A DNA stretch of 40,133 bases from positions 1-40,133 of the forward strand of contig NZ_JAHHIT010000069.1 in assembly GCF_024539675.1 (NCBI RefSeq). Reading direction: 5' to 3'. Both the position numbers and the translations under genes were made by a program. Under the pieces are notes generated by a model that was not told the DNA's origin, did no database searches, and saw nothing but the letters and a program-made list of their open reading frames with translations. This stretch comes from Streptomyces hilarionis. GTDB lineage: Bacteria; Actinomycetota; Actinomycetes; Streptomycetales; Streptomycetaceae. Of this stretch, positions 30,888-39,408 are shown one piece after another (the first letter of the stretch is position 1; each line of letters begins with the position of its first letter).

Positions 30888-32909
30888 GTGAGCGACACCA
30901 CCGATCTGATGGGCGCACGTGTCGAGGAGACCGCTGCCGCGCCCGCCACGGACGCCTCCGCGCCTGCCACCGGTGCGGGCTCCCGGCGACGCCGCGGCAC
31001 CGGCCTCGACGGCATGGTGCTGGCCGAGCTTCAGCAGGTCGCATCCGGACTCGGTATCAGGGGCACCGCGCGGATGCGCAAGAGCCAGCTGATCGAGGTC
31101 ATCAAGGAGGCGCAGGCCGGGGGAGGCGCCGCCCCCGCGAAGGCGACCCCCGCGGCGGACGCCGCCGAGACCAAGCCCAAGCGCCGCGCCACCTCCAAGG
31201 CGCGCACGGGCGAGGCCGCCGAGAAGAAGGCGGACGCCGCCGAGGCCGCCGCCGACAAGGCCGTGGCCCAGCAGCAGATCGAGATCCCCGGTCAGCCGGC
31301 CGGCGGGGAGGCCCCCGCCGAGCGCCGTCGTCGCCGCGCCACCGCCGACGCGGGCAGCCCGGAGACCGTCGCCGCCGAGGCGAAGAGCGCCGCGAAGACC
31401 GAGACGCCCGCCCCGGCGCAGGCCGAGGGCCAGCAGCCGCAGGGCGACGCCCGCGGTGACGCCGACGGCGCCGAGGGCCGTCGCCGCGACCGCCGTGAGC
31501 GCGGCCGTGACCGTGGTGACCGCGGCGAGCGCGGTGACCGTCGCAAGGGCGACGACCAGCAGGGCGGCCAGCAGCAGCGTGGCGGTCAGCAGCAGGGCCA
31601 GCAGCAGGGCGGCGGCCGTCAGGACCGCCAGCAGCGCGACAACGGCCCGCAGGACGACGACGACTTCGAGGGCGGCCGGCGTGGCCGTCGCGGCCGTTAC
31701 CGCGACCGCCGCGGCCGCCGCGGGCGCGACGAGATCGGCGCCGCGGAGCCGCAGCTCGCCGACGACGACGTCCTGATCCCCGTCGCGGGCATCCTGGACA
31801 TCCTCGACAACTACGCCTTCATCCGGACCTCGGGCTACCTGCCCGGTCCGAACGACGTGTACGTCTCCCTCGCCCAGGTCCGCAAGAACGGCCTGCGCAA
31901 GGGCGACCACGTCACGGGCGCGGTCCGTCAGCCCAAGGACGGCGAGCGCCGCGAGAAGTTCAACGCGCTGGTCCGGCTGGACTCCACCAACGGCATGGCG
32001 CCCGATTCCGGGCGCGGGCGGCCGGAGTTCAACAAGCTGACGCCGCTGTACCCGCAGGACCGCCTCCGTCTGGAGACGGACCCGGGCGTGCTGACGACGC
32101 GGATCATCGACCTCGTGTCGCCGATCGGCAAGGGCCAGCGCGGTCTGATCGTGGCGCCGCCGAAGACCGGCAAGACCATGATCATGCAGGCGATCGCCAA
32201 CGCGATCACGCACAACAACCCCGAGTGCCACCTGATGGTCGTCCTGGTCGACGAGCGTCCGGAAGAGGTCACCGACATGCAGCGGTCGGTCAAGGGCGAG
32301 GTCATCTCCTCGACCTTCGACCGTCCGGCCGAGGACCACACCACGGTCGCCGAGCTCGCCATCGAGCGCGCCAAGCGTCTGGTGGAGCTGGGCCACGACG
32401 TCGTCGTGCTGCTCGACTCGATCACGCGTCTGGGCCGTGCGTACAACCTCGCCGCGCCCGCCTCCGGCCGCATCCTGTCCGGTGGTGTCGACTCGACCGC
32501 CCTGTACCCGCCGAAGCGCTTCTTCGGTGCGGCCCGCAACATCGAGGACGGCGGCTCGCTGACCATCCTCGCCACCGCGCTGGTGGACACCGGGTCCCGC
32601 ATGGACGAGGTGATCTTCGAGGAGTTCAAGGGCACCGGCAACATGGAGCTCAAGCTCGACCGCAAGCTCGCCGACAAGCGCATCTTCCCGGCGGTGGACG
32701 TGGACGCGTCCGGCACCCGCAAGGAAGAGATCCTGCTCGGCAACGACGAGCTGGCCGTCGTCTGGAAGCTGCGCCGGGTGCTGCACGCGCTCGACCAGCA
32801 GCAGGCGATCGAGCTGCTGCTCGACAAGATGAAGCAGACGAAGTCCAACGGCGAGTTCCTGCTTCAGATCCAGAAGACGACGCCGTCGCCGGGCAACAAC
32901 AACGACTGA
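30888..32909 (+). CDS. rho: Transcription termination factor Rho, actinobacterial long form
   Basis: GTG 30888 follows agggaagg (30873-30880). The 673-residue protein has the N-terminal helix bundle (about 44-76, LDGMVLAELQQVASGLG). A very long Ala/Lys then Arg/Gly/Gln-rich insertion spans about 85-280 (with DRRGRRGRDE at its end). The cold-shock-like RNA-binding domain (about 290-365) and the RecA-type ATPase (from about 385, Walker A PPKTGKT, Walker B VVVLLDSITR) follow. It is the ATP-driven hexamer that ends transcription. The insertion is typical of high-G+C actinobacteria and likely improves RNA binding. E. coli Rho is 419 residues, so the insertion explains the extra length. Followed by its own terminator. 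Confidence 0.97.
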   Translation: MSDTTDLMGARVEETAAAPATDASAPATGAGSRRRRGTGLDGMVLAELQQVASGLGIRGTARMRKSQLIEVIKEAQAGGGAAPAKATPAADAAETKPKRRATSKARTGEAAEKKADAAEAAADKAVAQQQIEIPGQPAGGEAPAERRRRRATADAGSPETVAAEAKSAAKTETPAPAQAEGQQPQGDARGDADGAEGRRRDRRERGRDRGDRGERGDRRKGDDQQGGQQQRGGQQQGQQQGGGRQDRQQRDNGPQDDDDFEGGRRGRRGRYRDRRGRRGRDEIGAAEPQLADDDVLIPVAGILDILDNYAFIRTSGYLPGPNDVYVSLAQVRKNGLRKGDHVTGAVRQPKDGERREKFNALVRLDSTNGMAPDSGRGRPEFNKLTPLYPQDRLRLETDPGVLTTRIIDLVSPIGKGQRGLIVAPPKTGKTMIMQAIANAITHNNPECHLMVVLVDERPEEVTDMQRSVKGEVISSTFDRPAEDHTTVAELAIERAKRLVELGHDVVVLLDSITRLGRAYNLAAPASGRILSGGVDSTALYPPKRFFGAARNIEDGGSLTILATALVDTGSRMDEVIFEEFKGTGNMELKLDRKLADKRIFPAVDVDASGTRKEEILLGNDELAVVWKLRRVLHALDQQQAIELLLDKMKQTKSNGEFLLQIQKTTPSPGNNND

Positions 32910-32934
32910 CGCCAGTCGCCGAAGACCGGTACGC

Positions 32935-32967
32935 AAGGGCCGCTCCCCGTTCAGGGGGGCGGCCCTT
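32935..32967 (+). terminator. Terminator of rho
   Basis: AAGGGCCGC/GCGGCCCTT arms with an inner CCCC/GGGG pair, followed by tccgttg. Confidence 0.75.
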
Positions 32968-33062
32968 TCCGTTGTCCGCCACCGGGGTACGATCTCGCCT
33001 TCGGTCATGTTTTCGAGCATGAACCTGACGAACGTGAACTTCAGATCCCAGGGGGGACTCGA

Positions 33063-34856
33063 GTGGGTACACCCACGTCCGGGGGCGGTCGCAGGCGGCA
33101 CAGACGCAAGCTGCGCATCGGCCTGCCGGTGGCCGCGGCCGCGGTGGCCGCCGCCGTGGCCGGCGCACTGCTGACGTCGTCGGCGCAGGCGGCCGAGGCG
33201 CCGCCCGTGCCCAAGCTCAGCGTGCCGTCCGCGAAGGAGCTGCAGAAGCGGCTCGACATCGCCCTCGCCGGCGACGACGTCCCGGGACGGACGTCGAAGG
33301 AGCCGCTGGCCTCCAGCAGCCGCGCCACGGTCGACCCGAAGATCATCGGCGGGACGACCACCACCATCACCAAGGCGCCCTGGATGGCGCAGCTGTGGTA
33401 CGGCGACGACCGCGGCACGCCGACGAACACCGCCGACGACATCGGCTTCTTCTGCGGCGGCGCCGTCGTGTCCCCGACGAAGATCGTGACCGCGGCGCAC
33501 TGCGTCAAGGGCTACGACTGGTTGAACCACGGCACGATCATCACCGGCACCTCCCAGCTGCCCGTGGCAGGCGACCTGCACGGGGGCAGCAGGACCGGCG
33601 TCCTGCGCCAGTGGAACCACCCCTCGTACAGTGCGTCGACGATCGACAACGACATCGCCGTGCTGACCCTGGGCACCCCGCTCACGGTCAAGCCGCTCCC
33701 GATGATCCCGGCCGGCAACACCGGGTCGTACGCGCCCGGCACGAACGCGACGGTCTTCGGCTGGGGGCGCACGTCCTCCGCCACCCAGGACATCTCCGAC
33801 GACCTGAAGACGGCCACGCTGCCGATCCAGTCGGACGCCACCTGCGCGGGCTACTACCCCGACGACTTCGTCAAGAGCCACATGGTGTGCGCGGGCAACC
33901 CCGCCAGCGGCAGCGACGCCGGCACCACCGCCACCTGCAACGGCGACTCCGGCGGCCCGCTGGTCGTCGGCGGACGGCTCGTGGGCGTCGTGTCCTGGGG
34001 CGTGACCGACTGCGTCAAGAGCGGCGCGTACAGCGTCTTCAGCAAGGTCACGACGTACGTCGGCGCCGTCTACCCGCGGGTCGACGACACCAACCTCAGC
34101 TTCGACCACATGGCCGACCTGTTCGTGCGCAACGCCGCCACCCAGACGGCCTACGAGCTCGACTCCAAGGGCACCTCGCTGGCCGCCCGCGACTCCTGGG
34201 GCACCTGGAGCGGCTACAACCTCATCCTCCAGGCGGACCTCGACCGCGACGGCTTCCAGGACCTGATCCTGCGCCGCTCCTCGGACGGGGACGTCTTCTG
34301 GGAACACTTCGTGCCCGCCAGTGAGTCCTGGGCCAGCCAGCTCATCGGCGACAACTGGAAGAGCCGCCTGTCGATCGTCGCCCCCGGCGACGTCACCGGC
34401 GACTTCCTGCCCGACCTCGTCTCCGTGGACTCCGCCGGCACCCTGTGGATCAACCCGGGCCGGGGCAACGGCAGCATCGGCGCCTCGGTCAAGGCCGGCA
34501 CGGGCTGGAACAACTACAACGTCGTGCGCGGTCACGGCGACTTCAACGGCGACGGCCGGGCCGACCTGATCGCCCGCAACAAGACCAGCGGCGCCGTCTA
34601 CCTGTTCCGGGGCCGCGGCGTGAGCGGGACGAGCGCCTTCGCGCCCGGCCTCAAGGTCGCCACCTGGAGCAACACCACGTACAACGCGTTCGCCACCGTC
34701 GGCGACGTCAACGGCGACGGAAAGGCGGACCTGCTGGCCCGCACCCCCGCCGGCACGCTCTACCTGTACCGGGGCAACGGAAGCACGGGCAGTGTGATCT
34801 TTTCCGCAGGGATCTCGCTGGGCACGAGCTTCAAGCAGTACGACCTCCTCGGCTGA
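33063..34856 (+). CDS. Secreted chymotrypsin-fold (S1) protease with VCBS/FG-GAP repeats
   Basis: GTG 33063 with ggggggactcga just upstream. The 597-residue protein has an Arg-rich signal peptide (about 1-43, GRRRHRRKLRIG then hydrophobic, AQA cleavage), a propeptide ending at about IIGG (95-98) and an S1 domain. The triad is His in TAAHC (about 143), Asp in DNDIAVL (about 195) and Ser in NGDSGGP (about 300). After about residue 345 come Asp-Gly-rich FG-GAP/VCBS repeats (DLDRDGFQD, DFNGDGRAD, DVNGDGKAD) that likely form a beta-propeller and bind calcium. The S1-pocket residue before the Ser motif is Ala rather than trypsin's Asp, so Lys/Arg specificity is not expected. Species-specific insertion between rho and LCP. 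Confidence 0.9.
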   Translation: MGTPTSGGGRRRHRRKLRIGLPVAAAAVAAAVAGALLTSSAQAAEAPPVPKLSVPSAKELQKRLDIALAGDDVPGRTSKEPLASSSRATVDPKIIGGTTTTITKAPWMAQLWYGDDRGTPTNTADDIGFFCGGAVVSPTKIVTAAHCVKGYDWLNHGTIITGTSQLPVAGDLHGGSRTGVLRQWNHPSYSASTIDNDIAVLTLGTPLTVKPLPMIPAGNTGSYAPGTNATVFGWGRTSSATQDISDDLKTATLPIQSDATCAGYYPDDFVKSHMVCAGNPASGSDAGTTATCNGDSGGPLVVGGRLVGVVSWGVTDCVKSGAYSVFSKVTTYVGAVYPRVDDTNLSFDHMADLFVRNAATQTAYELDSKGTSLAARDSWGTWSGYNLILQADLDRDGFQDLILRRSSDGDVFWEHFVPASESWASQLIGDNWKSRLSIVAPGDVTGDFLPDLVSVDSAGTLWINPGRGNGSIGASVKAGTGWNNYNVVRGHGDFNGDGRADLIARNKTSGAVYLFRGRGVSGTSAFAPGLKVATWSNTTYNAFATVGDVNGDGKADLLARTPAGTLYLYRGNGSTGSVIFSAGISLGTSFKQYDLLG

Positions 34857-34863
34857 AACCGCA

Positions 34864-34889
34864 GGTGGGAGCGGATTCCCGCTCCCACC
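34864..34889 (+). terminator. Terminator 1 after the protease gene
   Basis: 11-bp stem ggtgggagcgg/ccgctcccacc with an attc loop, 7 bases after the stop codon. Confidence 0.7.
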
Positions 34890-34894
34890 CGCGC

Positions 34895-34937
34895 AACGCT
34901 CCGTGACCGGTCGCTCACCGACCGGGCACGGAGCGTT
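34895..34937 (+). terminator. Terminator 2, long hairpin
   Basis: 11-bp outer stem aacgctccgtg/cacggagcgtt with inner ccggtcg/cgaccgg. Probably isolates the protease gene from the LCP gene. Confidence 0.65.
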
Positions 34938-35015
34938 CGTGCAACCCTGTCCCGAGTTTCCCCGTCTGTCCTGGCGGAGTGACGATGGTGAGGTCGCACG
35001 AGAACCGAGGAGCGC

Positions 35016-36155
35016 ATGTCCGCCGAGAGCACACCGGAGCCCGGCATACCGGGTGAGACCGGCACGACGAGCGGGGCCGACGGGAGCAAGGGCCCGCGCC
35101 ACCGCAGACAGCGGGGCAGGCGCAAGGGTCTGCTGATCGCCGCCTGGACCGCCGCCGGCATCGTGGTGCTGGGCGGCACCGGAGTGGGCTACCTGTACTT
35201 CAAGCTCAACGGCAACATCAAGAGCGTCGACATCGACCAAGCGCTGGGCACGGACCGCCCCACCAAGACCGACAACGGCTCCGAGAACATCCTCGTCCTC
35301 GGCTCCGACACCCGCTCCGGCGCCAACAAGAAGCTGGGCGGCGGCGCCGACGACGGCAGCGCCCGCTCCGACACGGCGATGATCATCCACGTGTACAAGG
35401 GGCACAAGAAGGCGAGCGTGGTCTCCGTGCCGCGCGACACCCTCATCGACCGCCCCGCCTGCACCGACGCCCAGGGCGTCGCGCACGACGCCGCGCGCGG
35501 CGTCATGTTCAACTCGGCGTACTCCACGGGCGGCGCCGCCTGCGCCGTCAAGACGGTCGAGTCGATCAGCGGCGTCCGCATGGACCACTACCTCGAGGTC
35601 GACTTCTCCGGCTTCGAGAAGCTCATCGACGAGCTCGGCGGCGTCCCCGTCACCACCACCAAGGCCATCAAGGACCCCGACAGCCATCTGGACCTCAAGG
35701 CCGGCACGCACACCCTCGACGGCGAGCAGGCCCTCGGCCTGGTCCGCACCCGGCACGGCGTCGGCGACGGCTCCGACCTCGGGCGCATCCAGCTCCAGCA
35801 GGCGTTCATCAAGGCGCTCGTCAACCAGGTCAAGCACGTCGGCCTCTTCACCGGCGGCACGAAGCTGTACGACCTCGCCGACACCGCCACCAAGGCCGTC
35901 ACGACCGACTCCCACCTCGGCTCGCTGAACTCGCTGATGTCCTTCGCCAACGGCCTCAAGAGCATCAGCGCGACCCACATGAACATGGTCACGATGCCGG
36001 TCCTGTACGACCCGTCCGACCCCAACCGGGTCATCGTCTCCGAGGCGAAGGCCAAGCAGGTCTGGGCGGCCCTGAAGAACGACCGGCCCATTCCGAGGTC
36101 GGCCGTCACGGGCAACGCGACGGGCGAGGCCGACGGGGTCGTCACGTCGTCCTGA
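35016..36155 (+). CDS. LytR-CpsA-Psr (LCP) family cell wall ligase
   Basis: ATG 35016 with gaggag 5 bases upstream. The 379-residue protein has a basic cytoplasmic N-terminus (RHRRQRGRRKG), one membrane helix (about 40-62) and an extracellular LCP domain (about 90-340). Typical motifs are ILVLGSDTR (about 91-99), arginine in SVPRDT (about 143-148), the DHYLEVDFSGF stretch, and RTRHGVGDGSDLGRIQLQQ near 250 (split by the DLGR box). LCP enzymes attach teichoic acid or polysaccharide to peptidoglycan. Usual length; the acceptor polymer cannot be told. Positioned next to rpmE-prfA as in other streptomycetes. Confidence 0.93.
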   Translation: MSAESTPEPGIPGETGTTSGADGSKGPRHRRQRGRRKGLLIAAWTAAGIVVLGGTGVGYLYFKLNGNIKSVDIDQALGTDRPTKTDNGSENILVLGSDTRSGANKKLGGGADDGSARSDTAMIIHVYKGHKKASVVSVPRDTLIDRPACTDAQGVAHDAARGVMFNSAYSTGGAACAVKTVESISGVRMDHYLEVDFSGFEKLIDELGGVPVTTTKAIKDPDSHLDLKAGTHTLDGEQALGLVRTRHGVGDGSDLGRIQLQQAFIKALVNQVKHVGLFTGGTKLYDLADTATKAVTTDSHLGSLNSLMSFANGLKSISATHMNMVTMPVLYDPSDPNRVIVSEAKAKQVWAALKNDRPIPRSAVTGNATGEADGVVTSS

Positions 36156-36315
36156 GGGCGTCGGGACGGCGTCGCGGGGCCGCCGGGAATAGATCGCCCC
36201 GCCCCCCGGTTTTGGGGGATGCGGCCAGTCCTGGCAGACTGGTACGTCGGCTCCGGTTCACGCTCGTCGTATCCCGCGGCAGCGACCCGGCGCCCTCCCG
36301 AAACTAGGAGACACC

Positions 36316-36540
36316 TTGAAGCGCGACATTCACCCCGAGTACGTCGAGACGCAGGTCAGCTGCACCTGTGGCGCGTCGTTCACCACCCGCAGCACGATCG
36401 AGGGCGGCAACATCCGCGCCGACGTCTGCTCCGAGTGCCACCCGTTCTACACGGGCAAGCAGAAGATCCTCGACACCGGTGGCCGTGTGGCCCGCTTCGA
36501 GGCCCGCTTCGGCAAGGCCGCCGCCGGCTCCAAGAAGTAG
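36316..36540 (+). CDS. rpmE: 50S ribosomal protein L31, zinc-binding (C+) form
   Basis: TTG 36316 (ttgaagcgcg), with actaggaga upstream. The 74-residue protein has the zinc cysteines in SCTCG and CSECH, so it is the C+ type that serves as the zinc-replete form. It binds the 50S central protuberance. Starts the conserved rpmE-prfA-prmC-sua5 group; a zinc-free paralogue is probably elsewhere. Confidence 0.96.
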   Translation: MKRDIHPEYVETQVSCTCGASFTTRSTIEGGNIRADVCSECHPFYTGKQKILDTGGRVARFEARFGKAAAGSKK

Positions 36541-36648
36541 CGAGCCCCTCTTCGCCGGTCCACGGCCGTGTCCCCGCCCGGGGGCGCGCCGGGACCGGCG
36601 TTTTTGGTCGCCCGCCCTTCCCCCACGTTCGTCATTCAGGAGCCCACC

Positions 36649-37725
36649 ATGTTCGAGGCCGTCGAGGAGTTGCTCGGAGAGCACGCCGACCTGGAGAAGA
36701 AGCTCGCCGACCCGTCGGTCCACGCCGACCAGGCCAACGCGCGCAAGCTGAACAAGCGCTACGCCGAGCTGACCCCGATCGTCGGCACGTACCGCTCCTG
36801 GCGGCAGACCGGCGAGGACGTCGAGACCGCGCGCGAACTCGCCGCCGACGACCCCGACTTCGCGGCCGAGGTCAAGGAGCTGGAGAAGCAGCGCGAGGAG
36901 CTCACCGAGAAGCTGCGGCTGCTGCTGGTGCCCCGGGACCCGTCCGACGACAAGGACGTCATCCTGGAGATCAAGGCCGGCGCGGGCGGCGACGAATCCG
37001 CCCTGTTCGCGGGCGACCTGCTGCGGATGTACCTGCGCTACGCCGAGCGCGTGGGGTGGAAGACCGAGATCATCGACGCCACCGAGTCCGAGCTGGGCGG
37101 CTACAAGGACGTCCAGGTCGCCGTGAAGACCAAGGGCGGCCAGGGCGCCACCGAGCCCGGGCAGGGCGTGTGGGCGCGGCTGAAGTACGAGGGCGGCGTG
37201 CACCGGGTGCAGCGCGTGCCCGCGACCGAGTCGCAGGGCCGCATCCACACCTCCGCCGCCGGCGTGCTCGTCACGCCCGAGGCCGAGGAGGTCGAGGTCG
37301 AGATCAACGCCAACGACCTGCGCATCGACGTCTACCGGTCCTCCGGGCCCGGCGGCCAGTCCGTCAACACCACCGACTCCGCCGTGCGCATCACGCACCT
37401 TCCCACCGGAGTCGTCGCCTCCTGCCAGAACGAGAAGAGCCAGTTGCAGAACAAGGAGCAGGCGATGCGTATCCTGCGCTCCAGGCTGCTGGCGGCGGCG
37501 CAGGAGGAGGCCGAGCGGGAGGCCGCGGACGCCCGCCGCAGCCAGGTCCGCACCGTCGACCGCTCCGAGAAGATCCGCACGTACAACTTCCCGGAGAACC
37601 GCATCTCGGACCACCGGGTCGGCTTCAAGTCGTACAACCTGGACCAGGTCCTGGACGGCGACCTCGACGCGGTCATCCAGGCGTGCGTCGACGCGGACTC
37701 GGCCGCCAAGCTCGCGGCCGCGTAG
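36649..37725 (+). CDS. prfA: Peptide chain release factor 1
   Basis: Reads stop codons UAA and UAG. ATG 36649 (MFEAVEELLG) is about 110 bases after rpmE, with caggag upstream. The 358-residue protein is of normal size. The codon-reading tripeptide is at 191-193 (PAT) and the peptidyl-release GGQ is at 235-237 in SSGPGGQSVN, whose Gln is the PrmC methylation target. The prmC gene follows directly, matching enzyme and substrate. Confidence 0.97.
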   Translation: MFEAVEELLGEHADLEKKLADPSVHADQANARKLNKRYAELTPIVGTYRSWRQTGEDVETARELAADDPDFAAEVKELEKQREELTEKLRLLLVPRDPSDDKDVILEIKAGAGGDESALFAGDLLRMYLRYAERVGWKTEIIDATESELGGYKDVQVAVKTKGGQGATEPGQGVWARLKYEGGVHRVQRVPATESQGRIHTSAAGVLVTPEAEEVEVEINANDLRIDVYRSSGPGGQSVNTTDSAVRITHLPTGVVASCQNEKSQLQNKEQAMRILRSRLLAAAQEEAEREAADARRSQVRTVDRSEKIRTYNFPENRISDHRVGFKSYNLDQVLDGDLDAVIQACVDADSAAKLAAA

Positions 37726-37780
37726 GCCGCGCAGGCGATGTAGGACGTACGCACGACGAGTACGACACGGAGGACGGCGC

Positions 37781-38662
37781 GTGCAGCAATCATTTGGGGG
37801 ACGTCCCCCAAGCCCCCGCAGTCTGCTGCTCGCTGAGGTAGCCCAGGCCACCCAGCGGCTGGCCGACGCCGGCGTGCCCTCGCCGCGCAACGACGCGGAG
37901 GAGCTCGCCGCTTTCGTGCACGGTGTGAAGCGCGGACAGCTGCACTCCGTGCAGGACTCCGACTTCGACGCCCGCTACTGGGAGGTCATCGCCCGGCGCG
38001 AGCAGCGCGAACCGCTCCAGCACATCACCGGGCGGGCCTTCTTCCGCTACCTGGAGCTCCAGGTGGGCCCCGGAGTCTTCGTGCCGCGCCCCGAGACCGA
38101 GTCGGTCGTCGGCTGGGCCATAGACGCCGTGCGCGCCATGGACGTCGTCGAGCCCCGCATCGTCGACCTGTGCACCGGCAGCGGCGCCATCGCGCTCGCC
38201 CTCGCCCAGGAGGTGCCGCGTTCCCGTGTGCACGCCGTGGAGCTGTCCGAGGACGCCCTGCGGTGGACGCGCAAGAACATGGAGGGGTCCAGGGTCGACC
38301 TGCGTCAGGGAGACGCCCTGGACGCCTTCCGCGACCTCGACGGCCAGGTCGACCTGGTCGTGTCCAACCCGCCGTACATCCCGCTCACCGAGTGGGAGTA
38401 CGTCGCCCCCGAGGCCCGGGACTACGACCCCGAACTCGCCCTGTTCTCCGGCGAGGACGGCCTCGACCTGATCCGCGGCATCGAGCGCACCGCGCACCGG
38501 CTGCTGCGTCCCGGCGGCGTCGTCGTCATCGAGCACGCCGACACGCAGGGCGGCCAGGTGCCGTGGATCTTCACCGAGGAGCGGGGCTGGGCCGACGCGG
38601 CCGACCACCCCGACCTCAACAACCGGCCGCGCTTCGCCACCGCCCGCAGGGCGATGCCGTGA
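37781..38662 (+). CDS. prmC: Release-factor glutamine methyltransferase
   Basis: Methylates the Gln of the GGQ motif of release factors using SAM. GTG 37781 has cggagg at 37768-37773, so it is kept as start. It gives a 293-residue protein with an odd N-terminus (VQQSFGGRPPSPRS) before the usual LLLAEVAQATQRL. The NPPY active site lies at 196-199 and the SAM loop in VDLCTGSGAIAL (about 128-139). A palindrome (37794-37811) falls in the unusual N-terminal codons. It overlaps the small ORF at 38659 by four bases. Confidence 0.95.
   Translation: MQQSFGGRPPSPRSLLLAEVAQATQRLADAGVPSPRNDAEELAAFVHGVKRGQLHSVQDSDFDARYWEVIARREQREPLQHITGRAFFRYLELQVGPGVFVPRPETESVVGWAIDAVRAMDVVEPRIVDLCTGSGAIALALAQEVPRSRVHAVELSEDALRWTRKNMEGSRVDLRQGDALDAFRDLDGQVDLVVSNPPYIPLTEWEYVAPEARDYDPELALFSGEDGLDLIRGIERTAHRLLRPGGVVVIEHADTQGGQVPWIFTEERGWADAADHPDLNNRPRFATARRAMP
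37794..37811. repeat. 18-bp palindrome inside prmC 5' codons
   Basis: ttgggggacgtcccccaa is a perfect palindrome. It falls between the ribosome site and the first conserved codons, and encodes FGGRPPS. Similar GGGGGACGTCCCCC boxes are common between Streptomyces genes, so this may be a small repeat that entered the gene start. Confidence 0.6.
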
Positions 38663-38760
38663 GCGTCGTCGTTCCCGATACTTTCGACCCGCAGCAGGAC
38701 GCGCACCCACACGCGCTCGCATACGCGCAGAGGTACTTCGTGTACGAGGAGGCTCGCTAG
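38659..38760 (+). CDS. Candidate 33-residue microprotein between prmC and sua5
   Basis: GTG at 38659 overlaps the prmC stop as GTGA, and the TAG (38758-38760) touches the ATG of sua5. The frame codes for VSVVVPDTFDPQQDAHPHAL, then AYAQRYFVYEEAR. The exact fit to both neighbours and the Asp/His/Tyr-rich composition argue against chance, although it is short. It may couple translation of prmC to sua5 or be a real small protein. Its gaggagg (38747-38753) is also the ribosome site for sua5. No family is recognised. Confidence 0.45.
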   Translation: MSVVVPDTFDPQQDAHPHALAYAQRYFVYEEAR

Positions 38761-39408
38761 ATGGCACGGCGATACGACACCAACGACGCCACCGACCGTG
38801 TGACCGGTCTGCGCGAGGCCGCGTCCGCCGTCCGCCGTGGCGAGCTCGTGGTCCTGCCGACCGACACCGTGTACGGGATCGGCGCCGACGCGTTCTCCTC
38901 CGAGGCCGTCACCGACCTGCTGGCCGCGAAGGGCCGGGGCCGCAACATGCCCACGCCCGTCCTCATCGGCTCCCCGAACACGCTGCACGGCCTCGTCACG
39001 GACTTCTCCGAGCTGGCCTGGGAACTGGTGGACGCGTTCTGGCCGGGCGCGCTCACACTGGTCGCCAGGCACCAGCCGTCGCTCCAGTGGGACCTGGGCG
39101 ACACCCGTGGCACGGTCGCCGTGCGCATGCCGCTGCACCCGGTCGCCATCGAACTGCTCACCGAGGTCGGCCCGATGGCGGTCTCCTCGGCCAACCTGAC
39201 GGGCCACCCGGCCCCGGAGACCTGCGACTACGCCCAGGAGATGCTCGGCGACTCGGTCTCCGTCTACCTCGACGGCGGCCCGACCCCCGGCAACGTGCCC
39301 TCCTCGATCGTCGACGTCAGCCGGGAGGTGCCGCTGCTGCTGCGGGCGGGCGCGATCTCCGCCGACGAGCTGAGGAAGGTCGTACCCGACCTCGAGGTGG
39401 CGAATTGA
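38761..39408 (+). CDS. L-threonylcarbamoyladenylate synthase (Sua5/YciO/YrdC)
   Basis: Makes threonylcarbamoyl-AMP from threonine, bicarbonate and ATP for t6A37 of ANN-decoding tRNAs. ATG 38761 with gaggagg (38747-38753). The 215-residue protein is of TsaC/short-Sua5 type: VVLPTDTVYGIGADAF (about 30-45), KGRGRNMPTPVLI (about 60), a hydrophobic TLVARHQPS and MAVSSANLTGHP (about 140-151). It has no full-length C-terminal Sua5 domain. The position after prmC is conserved in actinobacteria, and its stop overlaps the TTG of the next gene. Confidence 0.95.
   Translation: MARRYDTNDATDRVTGLREAASAVRRGELVVLPTDTVYGIGADAFSSEAVTDLLAAKGRGRNMPTPVLIGSPNTLHGLVTDFSELAWELVDAFWPGALTLVARHQPSLQWDLGDTRGTVAVRMPLHPVAIELLTEVGPMAVSSANLTGHPAPETCDYAQEMLGDSVSVYLDGGPTPGNVPSSIVDVSREVPLLLRAGAISADELRKVVPDLEVAN

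Noticed and set aside
30756..35978. A 1740-codon open frame on the minus strand across rho, protease and LCP genes
   Set aside because: It is a high-G+C shadow frame opposite well-identified plus-strand genes; composition is repetitive Val/Ala/Gly/Arg and no domain is seen.
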